This document shows positions 8,662 through 16,987 of a stretch of DNA of 35,782 nucleotides, piece by piece. A model generated the notes under the pieces. It saw only the letters and a list, made by a program, of their open reading frames with translations, did no database searches and was not told the origin of the DNA. Location of the stretch: assembly GCA_035296705.1 (NCBI GenBank), contig DATHAL010000040.1, forward strand, positions 1 through 35,782, read 5' to 3'. This DNA is from WHSW01 sp035296705. Lineage in GTDB: Bacteria; Actinomycetota; Thermoleophilia; Solirubrobacterales; 70-9. The position numbers were made by a program, and so were the translations under genes. The number at the start of each line of letters is the position of its first letter. The stretch's first letter is position 1.

Positions 8662-9122
8662 GTGAGGTCGTCGAGCACGCCGAGCACGACCTCGTCGTGG
8701 GTCTTCGGCGACGCCTTCGGGATCACATAGGCGATCTTGCCCTCGGGGTCGACGATGAACGTCGCCCGCTGCGCGCCCCAGTACTTCTTGGCGTACATGC
8801 TCTTCTCGACCCAGACGCCGTAGCGCTCGGCCACCGCGTGGTCGGCGTCGGCGAGCAGGGTGAAGCCGAGCGAATGCTTGGTGTCGAACTTGGCGACCGC
8901 CTCGACCGGGTCGGGGGAGATGCCCAGTACACGCGCTCCGGCGCGCTCGTAGTCGGCGCGGTGATCGCGGATCCCGCAGGCCTGCGTCGTGCAGCCGGGC
9001 GTATCCGCCTTCGGATAGAAGTAGACGACCACGGTCCGGCCGCGCAGCTCGGAGAGCGTTACGGCCTCGCCGGTCTGGTCCGGCAGCGTGAAGTCCGGGG
9101 CCGTGTCGCCGCGGGTCAGCAT
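8643..9122 (-). CDS. bcp: Thiol peroxidase of the Bcp/PrxQ type
   Basis: A 159-residue cytoplasmic peroxiredoxin. It begins LTRGDTAPDFTLPD and holds the active-site motif TPGCTTQACG with the peroxidatic Cys at 44 and a resolving Cys at 49, the same five-residue spacing as in E. coli Bcp. It reduces H2O2 and organic hydroperoxides using thioredoxin-type donors. ATG 9122 is chosen because it gives the usual family N-terminus and has TAGATT 7 nt upstream. ATG 9140, behind a GAGG, would add six residues and is the alternative. A diverged copy of the active-site segment lies about 250 bp upstream in its 5' region. Confidence 0.93.
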   Translation of the reverse strand: MLTRGDTAPDFTLPDQTGEAVTLSELRGRTVVVYFYPKADTPGCTTQACGIRDHRADYERAGARVLGISPDPVEAVAKFDTKHSLGFTLLADADHAVAERYGVWVEKSMYAKKYWGAQRATFIVDPEGKIAYVIPKASPKTHDEVVLGVLDDLTQATAT

Positions 9123-9212
9123 CGCTTTCAATCTAGCCATCCCGACGCCTCGGCCGCCCAGCCGCCTCCGTGACGGGTCGGCATGAGCGACCAGCCGGCC
9201 TCGATCACGCGC

Positions 9213-9253
9213 TCGCGGATCCGCATGCCTGCGTCGTGCAGCCGGGCGCATCC
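9213..9253 (-). repeat. Diverged duplicate of the bcp active-site segment
   Basis: These 41 bp match 8965-9006 inside bcp in direct orientation, with one 1-nt indel and two substitutions. A 22-nt core (GCCTGCGTCGT then GCAGCCGGGCG) is identical. The bcp copy encodes PGCTTQACGIR; in this copy the indel breaks that frame. It lies in the otherwise gene-free stretch 9123-9337, where the only other thing I see is the ribosome-binding site of the next gene. Confidence 0.7.
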
Positions 9254-9337
9254 TCGGGGCGTACTCAAACCGATGCGCGTTTTGTCCCGTATTACAGGGG
9301 GACAGCGAATCATCGAACGCTCTATAGGAGGTGACGT

Positions 9338-9565
9338 ATGAGGAAGCTGATCGCGGCGGCGATCGTGACGGCTGCTCTGGCTGTGCCGGCCACTCCCGCC
9401 TTCGCCATACATGACCGCACCGGTATGCCGGGGGCTGTCTGCTCGAATCCGGCTTCCCAAGCAGTTGGCCATCCAGCGACGGGGCATGCGAACACCGCGT
9501 TCTCGAACACGGTGTTGGCCGAGCACAACCACGCTAGTCCCAACTGTCCCAACGCGATCGAGTAG
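9338..9565 (+). CDS. Small secreted His/Cys protein
   Basis: A 75-residue precursor with a consensus Shine-Dalgarno AGGAGGTGA 4 nt before ATG, one of the strongest in the window. A Sec signal peptide (MRKLIAAAIVTAALAV..., AFA cleavage near residue 23) releases a mature peptide of about 52 residues with two cysteines (a likely disulfide), five histidines and many Asn/Ala residues, including NPASQAVGHP and TGHANTAFSN. I do not know its function. The strong ribosome-binding site and the isolated position between oppositely oriented genes suggest high expression of an extracellular peptide. Confidence 0.8.
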   Translation: MRKLIAAAIVTAALAVPATPAFAIHDRTGMPGAVCSNPASQAVGHPATGHANTAFSNTVLAEHNHASPNCPNAIE

Positions 9566-9703
9566 ACGGGTGCACGATCCGGGCGGGGTCGGCTTGTGAG
9601 TCCTCCCTCGCCCGGACTCACCCTCTCAGACCGGCGCTGCGGATCGAGCGGCTCTGACAACCTGCCCAGAACCCCCGTTCGGCTCGCTGGGAGGCCGGCG
9701 GCG

Positions 9704-10087
9704 TCAGTCCCAGAAGTTGTCCTGGCGCTCCGTTTCGCCGTCGCTGCGGGCCGAGATCGCGACGAGCTGAACCTCGCCGTCGGTGTCGTTGTGGAGCGAG
9801 CGATAGGAGTCGGCGTCGACCTTGATGGCCGTGAGGGGACCGACCTCGAGCACATCGTCGTCGATCTTGAAGGTGGCGGTGCCGGAGAGGACGAGATAGA
9901 CCTCCTCGATCCCCGGGTGGCGGTGCCCGTAGCTGCCGCGCCCGCCGGTGCCAGCGGGCATCGAGCGCCACGAGAAGGAGATCTGCGTGCAGCCGAGCGC
10001 GTCGGTGTACCAGCGCTGCTCGCCGAACCCCGGCCACTTGGCCATGAAGTCCAGCGCCTGCTCGCGGTTTGCGACCGTGTAGCCGAT
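9704..10087 (-). CDS. Single-domain cupin protein (start uncertain)
   Basis: A small beta-barrel cupin. The first cupin motif is visible as GHRHPGIEEVYLVLSG (two metal-binding His and a Glu), followed by KIDDDVLEVGPL and a short C-terminus ending QDNFWD. No enzymatic function can be assigned; such proteins bind metal or small ligands. The family-like N-terminus seems to begin at IGYTVANREQALDF just after the upstream gene's stop, but no ATG, GTG or TTG is in frame there. I give the span from ATC 10087; the first in-frame ATG is at 10045 and would remove 14 residues. It follows the acidic-protein gene almost directly, as third gene of a minus-strand set. Confidence 0.75.
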   Translation of the reverse strand: MGYTVANREQALDFMAKWPGFGEQRWYTDALGCTQISFSWRSMPAGTGGRGSYGHRHPGIEEVYLVLSGTATFKIDDDVLEVGPLTAIKVDADSYRSLHNDTDGEVQLVAISARSDGETERQDNFWD

Positions 10088-10091
10088 CTCA

Positions 10092-10439
10092 CTACTCCTC
10101 GGGCTCGACGTCCGGTTCGAGCTCTTCCTCGTCGTCGGGTGGCGGCTCGTCCTCGCCCGGCTCGAGCGCAGTCTCGGAGAGCGCGGCGCCGGGAGTGGCG
10201 TGGGCGTAGCTCTGAAAGCGCTCGAGCGTCGTGTCGAGAGCGTCGGAGTCGACCGGGACCTCGTCGGAGATCCGCACCCAGTCCGCACCCTCGAAGGCCT
10301 CCAGGTTGAAGACCTGCTGGTCGACCGACGCGGAATCGTCGACGACGACCACGACCTCCGTCTGGGGGTTGAAGTAGGTGCCCGGCCGGACGAGTAGGTC
10401 CTCGAGGTCGATCGCGGTGGGCTCGGTCTCGTCTGCCAT
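10092..10439 (-). CDS. Acidic protein of unknown function
   Basis: A 115-residue cytoplasmic protein, very acidic, with a globular N-terminal two thirds (LLVRPGTYFNPQTEVVVVVDD, EGADWVRISDE) and a C-terminal tail almost entirely Glu, Asp and Pro. I do not recognise a family. ATG 10439 has TAGGCT 7 nt upstream and no Shine-Dalgarno, so it probably has its own leaderless transcript, although the gene at 10470 lies only 30 bp upstream on the same strand. Its TAG stop directly precedes the cupin gene. Confidence 0.8.
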   Translation of the reverse strand: MADETEPTAIDLEDLLVRPGTYFNPQTEVVVVVDDSASVDQQVFNLEAFEGADWVRISDEVPVDSDALDTTLERFQSYAHATPGAALSETALEPGEDEPPPDDEEELEPDVEPEE

Positions 10440-10469
10440 CGCTCGCAGCCTAATCGACGCGAGCGACCG

Positions 10470-10937
10470 TCACTGACCGAGGTTCTCGAGCTCCCGAAGC
10501 TGGCGTTCGATCTCCGTCTCCACGTCGAGGGGGGCCTTGCCCTGGCGCATGCGGCGTTCGTTCCGGGCGACGACGAGCTGCCGCACCTCCTCGCGAAGGC
10601 CGGGATCGCTCGTGCTCGCGCCCCGGCTCGATTCGGCGTTCAGCCGCTCGAGCTCGGCGTCGACGTCGAGGGGCGTCTCACCGCGAGCGCTCTGGCGGTA
10701 GGCCTTGGCCTCCAGGAGCTGGCGGAGCTCCTCCTCGCGCACCGCATCGCCCTCGGCCTCGGCGCCGGAATCGCGCATGCCCTGGGGCAAGTCCGACTCG
10801 AACTCGACCCCCAGCGCGCCCTTGCCGATCTCGTCGTAGGCCCGGCGCGCGCCGAGAATGAACGCGATCACCGGGATCGGGATCGCGATCGCGATCACGA
10901 TCAGGATCACGTCGCCGTTCGAAAGCGCGACGGACAC
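10470..10937 (-). CDS. Membrane-anchored protein with a duplicated coiled-coil motif
   Basis: A 155-residue protein with one N-terminal transmembrane helix (about residues 8-29, rich in Ile/Val) and a charged cytoplasmic part. Two copies of one motif follow at about 67-99 and 115-147, each reading REE.RQL..A...R...G..PLDV..E.ER, so the soluble part arose by internal duplication. Helix-turn-helix-like packing or a coiled coil is likely. GTG 10937 is supported by TACCCT 6 nt upstream. Function unknown; the neighbours (acidic protein, cupin) give no clear clue. Confidence 0.78.
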   Translation of the reverse strand: MSVALSNGDVILIVIAIAIPIPVIAFILGARRAYDEIGKGALGVEFESDLPQGMRDSGAEAEGDAVREEELRQLLEAKAYRQSARGETPLDVDAELERLNAESSRGASTSDPGLREEVRQLVVARNERRMRQGKAPLDVETEIERQLRELENLGQ

Positions 10938-11006
10938 CCCTTCAGGGTAATCGGCGCGGCCGCTGTTGTCGCGCCCATCCAGGCGATCGGGTACCCTTTC
11001 CGCTGG

Positions 11007-11022
11007 TTGACTGACTAGTCAA
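11007..11022. promoter_or_regulatory. TetR-like inverted repeat before acyl-CoA dehydrogenase
   Basis: TTGACT-GACT-AGTCAA is a perfect 6-bp inverted repeat with a 4-nt spacer; the 10-bp palindrome TGACTAGTCA is nested in it. It lies 38 nt before the GTG start. Repeats of this type are typical operators of TetR-family regulators of fatty-acid degradation genes in actinobacteria. No regulator gene is adjacent, so the cognate protein would be encoded elsewhere. Confidence 0.6.
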
Positions 11023-11060
11023 TCGAAATCTCTTCAGCCTCGAAAAAGGAGCCCACAGCA

Positions 11061-12287
<1,227 letters not shown>

Positions 12288-12305
12288 GCTTTCAGACGTC
12301 CGGCG

Positions 12306-12875
12306 TCAGATCCCGAGTGAGGGCTGAGGCGCCGGATAGCTCAAGCGGCCCGCCTCGACGACCGCCTCGGGCGTGAGCGAATGCGGCTCGCGCCTGCCTC
12401 GGGGCAGCAGGTGGACGACGCTCCAGCCGCGCACTTGGAGCCAGTCGGCAATCAACCGCCGATGACAACGGCTCGGATGCGCCTCCGCACACATGACCGC
12501 CGTCCGCCGCGCCCGCGCGATCCGCTCGAGCACCTCGATGCCGGCCGCGAACTCCGGCGAGGACATGTGATCCGCATAGGCGCGAAACGAGGGGTTGCGC
12601 CATGCCGAGTTGTCCGGCGGGCCGGGAGCAGGCCCGGCCGCGCTCTCGCGCCGCCCGCCGAGCGACTCACCGAGCGCCTCGTAGTGGATGCAGGCCTCGC
12701 CCAGCGACCGCGCCAGCGCCTCCGTGCCGAACTGCGGATTGCGGCGCGAGCCCGGATAGCGGCGGACGTCGGCGACCAACTCGATCTCGGCGTCCCGGAG
12801 CAGGCCGACGAACTCCTCGATCGGGTGGGTCGAGTGACCCACGGTGAAGATCTCGCCCGCGTCGCGCACCGCCAC
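12306..12875 (-). CDS. DUF488 family protein
   Basis: A 189-residue protein with the conserved features of DUF488: FTVGHSTHPIEEFVGLL at the N-terminus, ADVRRYPGSRRNPQF, IHYEALGESLGG, and the C-terminal MCAEAHPSRCHRRLIADWL, whose Cys-Ala-Glu and CHR are the most conserved residues. The biochemical function of the family is not established. GTG 12875 is the start; it has no clear Shine-Dalgarno sequence. It converges on the acyl-CoA dehydrogenase gene with 18 bp between stops, without an obvious terminator. Confidence 0.9.
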   Translation of the reverse strand: MAVRDAGEIFTVGHSTHPIEEFVGLLRDAEIELVADVRRYPGSRRNPQFGTEALARSLGEACIHYEALGESLGGRRESAAGPAPGPPDNSAWRNPSFRAYADHMSSPEFAAGIEVLERIARARRTAVMCAEAHPSRCHRRLIADWLQVRGWSVVHLLPRGRREPHSLTPEAVVEAGRLSYPAPQPSLGI

Positions 12876-12880
12876 TCATC

Positions 12881-13312
12881 TTGACGCGGACGCGACCGAC
12901 GATGCGCCTTGAGTCGGTGGGCGCCGTCATCCACACGCGCCCTGGTCCGCCTGGCTCAGGGGTCGCGTCGTCGGCGCCCGTGATGACAGGACTCGACCGG
13001 CGCCACCGGCGCCGCCGGCCCGAACCGTGCCACTGGCTGCCTGCGAGTGCCTGGCAACCTCGTCGCCAGCTCACAAACGTCCCGAAGTGTCCCGAAGTGT
13101 CCAACGCGTCGTGCACGGGTGGGAGGGTCGTCACGGGCGGCGGGTATGAAATCGCCGGCAGCGATGAGGTCATCGCAACCATCCACGGGCAGAGGCGATA
13201 CCAACTGACCGTGACCGCCGTGGAATCCGGCCAAATCACGGACATTTGGAGCCTGCAAGCCTTCGCGATCTGCGCCACGATCGCGCCGGAAGCGGCAACC
13301 ATCCGCTCATAG
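12881..13312 (+). pseudogene. Probable remnant of an exported Cys-rich beta-domain protein
   Basis: An open frame of 143 codons. Only the last ~45 residues look like protein: CTGGRVVTGGGYEI, then a strand-rich section ending WSLQAFAICAT. This matches the C-terminal pattern I know from actinobacterial exported proteins (C..G..V.GGG ... L.AYA.C). The first ~95 residues are Arg/Pro-rich with no signal peptide and read like non-coding sequence. A 10-bp tandem duplication sits just before the recognisable part (13079-13102), a plausible cause of frame loss. It could instead be a real gene with an unusual N-terminus; confidence is low. Apart from this, 12876-13333 holds only the TAGACT element (13310-13315) of the next gene. 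Confidence 0.4.
13079..13102. repeat. 10-bp tandem duplication
   Basis: GTCCCGAAGT occurs twice in a row, followed by a third partial GTCC. The unit length is not a multiple of three, so gaining or losing a copy shifts the reading frame of the overlapping remnant. Confidence 0.75.
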
Positions 13313-13333
13313 ACTCCGGGTCCACCCAGCCCC

Positions 13334-13744
13334 ATGGATCACTCCCAGCACCAGCTTCGCCGGCCGCGGATCGGCGCGGTCATCGCGGTCGCCGCGCTCG
13401 TTGGCCTCCCCGTGTGGATCGCAGTCGGCGGCGCCGATGACTCGACTCCGGCCGCGCCCCCGGGCACGCCACCCGTCGCCACCTCCGAGGCCGACGAGAC
13501 CTTGCTCACGGTCGGTACGTATCGGGTTGAGGACGCGTATGGCGTCGTCCAGCGCCAGGCCGAGCAGCCGGGATCACTGACCAGCCACACGCCGGACGGT
13601 GGCTTCGTGGTCACGAACGAGTCCAACCTGACCAGCGTCTACATCGCCTACCACGCCCAGGACCTCGAGCTCGAGGTCTACGACCCGGACCCGAAGCGCG
13701 CGTTCAAGCTCGCAACATCTGGGGAGATCGTCCCCGTCGGCTGA
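13334..13744 (+). CDS. Membrane-anchored extracytoplasmic protein of unknown function
   Basis: A 136-residue protein with a basic N-terminus, one hydrophobic helix (about residues 13-31, IGAVIAVAALVGLPVWIAVGG), a Pro/Ala/Thr-rich linker and a small strand-rich outer domain (LLTVGTYRVEDAYGVV..., GGFVVTNESNLTSVYIAYHA). TAGACT at 13310-13315 could be its -10, giving a short leader. The next gene, a large membrane protein, begins within about 50 bp or even overlaps, so the two probably form an operon. I do not recognise the family. Confidence 0.7.
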   Translation: MDHSQHQLRRPRIGAVIAVAALVGLPVWIAVGGADDSTPAAPPGTPPVATSEADETLLTVGTYRVEDAYGVVQRQAEQPGSLTSHTPDGGFVVTNESNLTSVYIAYHAQDLELEVYDPDPKRAFKLATSGEIVPVG

Positions 13745-13796
13745 GTCCTGGCTGATCTTCCCGGCGCTGGTCGCCCTGCTGAGCGCCGGCTGCGGG

Positions 13797-16100
13797 TTGC
13801 TCGTCGAGCGGCTCGTCGGCTTCCGCCTGCCGGGAGCGCTGATCCCGGCGGGGGGGCTGGCGGTGATCATCGTCATCGGCCAGTTCCTGACCCTGGCCGA
13901 CGCGACGGCGGAGCTGACCACGCCCGTGGCAGCGGTGCTTGCCGTCGCCGGCATCGGGCTGGGCTGGCGCGACGCCGTCGCACGCATCGACGCGTGGGCG
14001 CTCGGTCTCGCGCTCGCGGCGTTCGCCGCCTTTGCGGCGCCGATCGTCCTCTCGGGCGAGGCGACCTTCGCCGGCTACCTCAAGCTCGACGACACGTCCA
14101 CCTGGATGGCGCTCACCGATCGGGTGATGGAGGCGGGGCGCAGCCTCGACGGGCTCGCGCCGTCGACCTACGAGGCGACGCTCGCGTTCAATCTCGGCGA
14201 CGGCTATCCGATCGGGGTCTTCCTGCCGCTCGGCGTCGCGACGCTGCTCAGCGGGCAGGACGTCGCCTGGACGGTTCAGCCGTACATGGCGGCGCTGGGG
14301 GTCATGCTCGCGCTCGCGCTATGGCAGGTGGCGGAGCCGCTGGTCCGCTCGCGGCCGCTTAGGGCACTGGCGGCCTTCACCGGCTCGCAGGCCGCGCTGC
14401 TCTACGGCTACTACCTCTGGGGCGGGATCAAGGAGATGGCCGCGGCGGCCCTGATCGCCTCCGCGGTGCCGCTCGCCGTGCGCGCGGTCGAGCGCGGGCG
14501 GCGCGCACGGACCCTGGTTCCGCTCGCGTTGGTGAGCGCGGCCTTGATCGGCGTCTTAAGCGCGGGAGGGGCACTGTGGTTGCTGGTGCCGCTCGCCGCG
14601 GCGGTCGGCATGCTGATCCTCTCGGCGGGCGCGTGGACTGCTCTGCGGCGCGCCGCCGTGGGTGCCGCGCTCGTCGCCGTCCTGTCCCTGCCCGTGCTTG
14701 TGACCGGAGGCCTCCTGCCGCCGACCTCCTCTCCGCTGACCAGCGCCGAGGCGCGCGGCAACCTCCTGGAGCCGCTGGATCTGACTCGGCTCGGGGGGAT
14801 CTGGCCTGCCGGCGACTTCCGCGTCGACCCTGCCGACCTCGCGCCGACGTACGCGCTGATCGCGGTGGCAATCGCCGCCGCCGGCGCAGTGCTTGTGTTC
14901 GCCTGGCAGCGGGGAGCCGCGGCAACGTCGCTCTATGTCGGCGGCTCGGTGCTCGCCGGCGTCCTGATTTTCGCGATCGGCTCGCCCTGGGTGGACGCCA
15001 AAGCGCTCGCAACGGCGTCCCCGGCGGTCCCCTTCGCGGCCGCGCTCGCCGGCGCTCTGCTCTGGGCGGGCGGGCGACGAATCGAGGGCGGCGTCCTGCT
15101 GGCCGTGATCGTCGGCGGGGTTCTCTGGTCGAACGCGCTCCAATATCGCGACGTCAACCTCGCTCCGCGCGATCAGCTCGCCGAGCTCGAGGAGATCGGG
15201 GAGATGATCGATGGTCAGGGCCCGACGCTAATGACGGAGTATCAGCCCTACGGCGTTCGCCACTTCCTCCGCGACGCGGACCCGGAGGCGGCCTCCGAGC
15301 TGCGCCGCCGGCAGGTGCCCCTGACGGAGGGCGGCACCCTGACGAAGGGCGAGTACGCGGACACCGACCGCTTCCAAATCGACGGGCTGACCGTCTACCG
15401 GACGCTGGTCCTGCGACGCGGGCCTGATCAGAGCCGTCCGCCGGCCCCCTACGGGCTCGCCTGGCGAGGCGAGTACTACGAGGTCTGGCAGCGCCCGGAG
15501 GGAGGGCCACAGAACATCACGCATATCGGCCTCGGCGAGGGCGTCAGGCCGACCGGCATTCCCGAGTGCGCCGAGGTGCGCGATGTCGCTGCGGGCACGG
15601 GCCCTGACGGCACGCTCGTCGCCGCGGAGCGGACACCGGTGGTGGTCGCTCCCCTCGAGAACGCGGACTATCCGGCCGCCTGGGGGGTGGTCGGCGATGG
15701 CGAGCAGGTAGTCCCGCGCGGTCCGGGCGATCTCACGACAGCGGTCACCGTCCCGCGCGCCGCGACCTACGAGGTCTGGCTGCTCGGCTCCGTGCGCCCG
15801 AGGGTCGAGCTTTTGGTCGACGGTCAGGTCGCCGGGACCGTTCGACACCAGCTCAACAATGCCGGGCTCTCCGTCCTGCTCGGCAGCGCGAGCCTCATCC
15901 CGGGCGAGCACGAGATCACCGTCCGTTTCCACGGGGCAGACCTCCATCCGGGAAGCGGCGGCGCCGCCCGGACGATCGGCCCGCTGGTCCTCAGCGACGA
16001 CGATGCGGCTGACGTCGGGATCACCGTGGTGGCCGCTAATGACGCGGACCGGCGGTTCTGCGGGCGGAGCTGGGACTGGATCGAGGCCCTGGGCCCATGA
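13797..16100 (+). CDS. Large polytopic membrane protein with C-terminal extracytoplasmic domain, GT-C-like
   Basis: At least 767 residues. About 480 N-terminal residues hold eleven or more hydrophobic segments; the first outer loop carries LKLDDTSTW, where GT-C glycosyltransferases place their catalytic acidic residues. The last ~290 residues are soluble and strand-rich (ATYEVWLLGSVRPRVELLVDGQVAGT...), resembling a carbohydrate-binding-type beta sandwich. A role in envelope glycan or lipid-linked sugar transfer is inference. TTG 13797 is the first standard start, but the same frame encodes a credible membrane segment upstream (LIFPALVALLSAGCG from 13752), so the true start is probably earlier, perhaps CTG 13752 or CTG 13719, the latter inside the preceding gene. 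Confidence 0.75.
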   Translation: MLVERLVGFRLPGALIPAGGLAVIIVIGQFLTLADATAELTTPVAAVLAVAGIGLGWRDAVARIDAWALGLALAAFAAFAAPIVLSGEATFAGYLKLDDTSTWMALTDRVMEAGRSLDGLAPSTYEATLAFNLGDGYPIGVFLPLGVATLLSGQDVAWTVQPYMAALGVMLALALWQVAEPLVRSRPLRALAAFTGSQAALLYGYYLWGGIKEMAAAALIASAVPLAVRAVERGRRARTLVPLALVSAALIGVLSAGGALWLLVPLAAAVGMLILSAGAWTALRRAAVGAALVAVLSLPVLVTGGLLPPTSSPLTSAEARGNLLEPLDLTRLGGIWPAGDFRVDPADLAPTYALIAVAIAAAGAVLVFAWQRGAAATSLYVGGSVLAGVLIFAIGSPWVDAKALATASPAVPFAAALAGALLWAGGRRIEGGVLLAVIVGGVLWSNALQYRDVNLAPRDQLAELEEIGEMIDGQGPTLMTEYQPYGVRHFLRDADPEAASELRRRQVPLTEGGTLTKGEYADTDRFQIDGLTVYRTLVLRRGPDQSRPPAPYGLAWRGEYYEVWQRPEGGPQNITHIGLGEGVRPTGIPECAEVRDVAAGTGPDGTLVAAERTPVVVAPLENADYPAAWGVVGDGEQVVPRGPGDLTTAVTVPRAATYEVWLLGSVRPRVELLVDGQVAGTVRHQLNNAGLSVLLGSASLIPGEHEITVRFHGADLHPGSGGAARTIGPLVLSDDDAADVGITVVAANDADRRFCGRSWDWIEALGP

Positions 16101-16139
16101 GCTGGGCGCGCGGCCTGATCAGCCGGCGCCCGGAGCACG

Positions 16140-16391
16140 CTACCCGCGACGCAGTGGGTTCACCGCGATCATCGCGCCCACCGCGGTGAGCATGATCACC
16201 CCGAGCACTATGAGCTTCGCCCAGCCGTCGATCGCGATCGCCGTCGCGTAGATGCAGGCGGCGAGCAGGATGCTCGCGAGGATCGTGTACGCGATCACGA
16301 GGCGCTGGTCGCGTACGTGGACGCCGGTGGTGGGAACGCGCAGGTCGACGCGCTCGAGCTGCGTGCGTTGGTTGACGCTCATGTTGGACAT
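16140..16391 (-). CDS. Small two-helix membrane protein
   Basis: An 83-residue protein with a hydrophilic N-terminus of about 30 residues and two transmembrane helices (about 31-50 and 58-77), ending in a basic NPLRRG. AAGGAGAGG lies just upstream of ATG 16391; a second ATG three codons later is an alternative. AACCTA on the plus strand at 16428-16433 reads TAGGTT on this strand and may be its -10. It is divergent from the PadR-type regulator gene, which may control it; many PadR proteins regulate neighbouring membrane proteins. Function unknown. Confidence 0.75.
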   Translation of the reverse strand: MSNMSVNQRTQLERVDLRVPTTGVHVRDQRLVIAYTILASILLAACIYATAIAIDGWAKLIVLGVIMLTAVGAMIAVNPLRRG

Positions 16392-16519
16392 CCGAACCCT
16401 CTCCTTGGACGCGGGGTGAATCTGAACCGAACCTATGGCGCCGCCTTCGCCGCGTCAGTGAGACTCGTCACGTTGATCACAAGAGCGCCGCCGGGGGCGC
16501 CCGCTATCGTCGCCAGGCG

Positions 16520-16987
16520 ATGGCCGAACGAGGGCGGCGTTCGAAACCGGTCGGCGATGCCGTCGCCGAGGCGGCGCGCGCCGGACGCAAGCGAGGCTCC
16601 GAGCCGGTCCGTCCGCGCCCGCCGGGCCGCCCGATGGACGTGTTCGGCGGCGAGATCCGCCGCCGCGACATCTTCCCGCTCCTGGTCCTTCACCTGATCG
16701 AGCGCGAGCCGCAATACGGCAACCGGCTGATCGAGGAGATCGCGCGGATCACGGAGGGTGTCATCTCCGCGAACCCGAACACGATCTACCCGCTCCTGCG
16801 CACGCTGGAGGCCGACGGGATGATCAAGGGCGACTGGGAGCACCCGGACCGGCGCACCCGTCGCTACTACTCGATCACGGCGGCTGGGCGCAGGGAGCAC
16901 AAGCGTCTGCGCGCCGAGCTCGAGCCGTTCCTCGACTCCGTGATCCGGTCGGTCAGCCTGATCAAGGACGAGATCTACGGCGGCTGA
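16520..16987 (+). CDS. PadR-family transcriptional regulator
   Basis: A 155-residue protein. After a basic ~45-residue N-terminal extension (Arg/Pro-rich, more than most PadR proteins have) comes the PadR winged helix: FPLLVLHLIEREPQYGNRLIEEI, then NPNTIYPLLRTLEADGMIKG and the wing DRRTRRYYSITAAGRREH. A short C-terminal dimerisation helix follows, as in the small subfamily (PadR-s2). It binds DNA as a dimer and typically represses a nearby gene in response to a small ligand. ATG 16520 has TATCGT 9 nt upstream and no Shine-Dalgarno. Its TGA stop abuts the stop codon of the next, convergent gene with no gap. Confidence 0.9.
   Translation: MAERGRRSKPVGDAVAEAARAGRKRGSEPVRPRPPGRPMDVFGGEIRRRDIFPLLVLHLIEREPQYGNRLIEEIARITEGVISANPNTIYPLLRTLEADGMIKGDWEHPDRRTRRYYSITAAGRREHKRLRAELEPFLDSVIRSVSLIKDEIYGG

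Noticed and set aside
9596..10309. A 237-codon plus-strand frame opposite the cupin and acidic-protein genes
   Set aside because: It is the complement of two genes with recognisable or composition-consistent proteins; no ribosome-binding site or domain is seen.
16458..16479. GTGA-N6-TCAC and TGATCA near the PadR gene as operator
   Set aside because: The arms are only 4-6 bp and do not match the known PadR operator pattern (ATGT-N8-ACAT); chance occurrence is likely.
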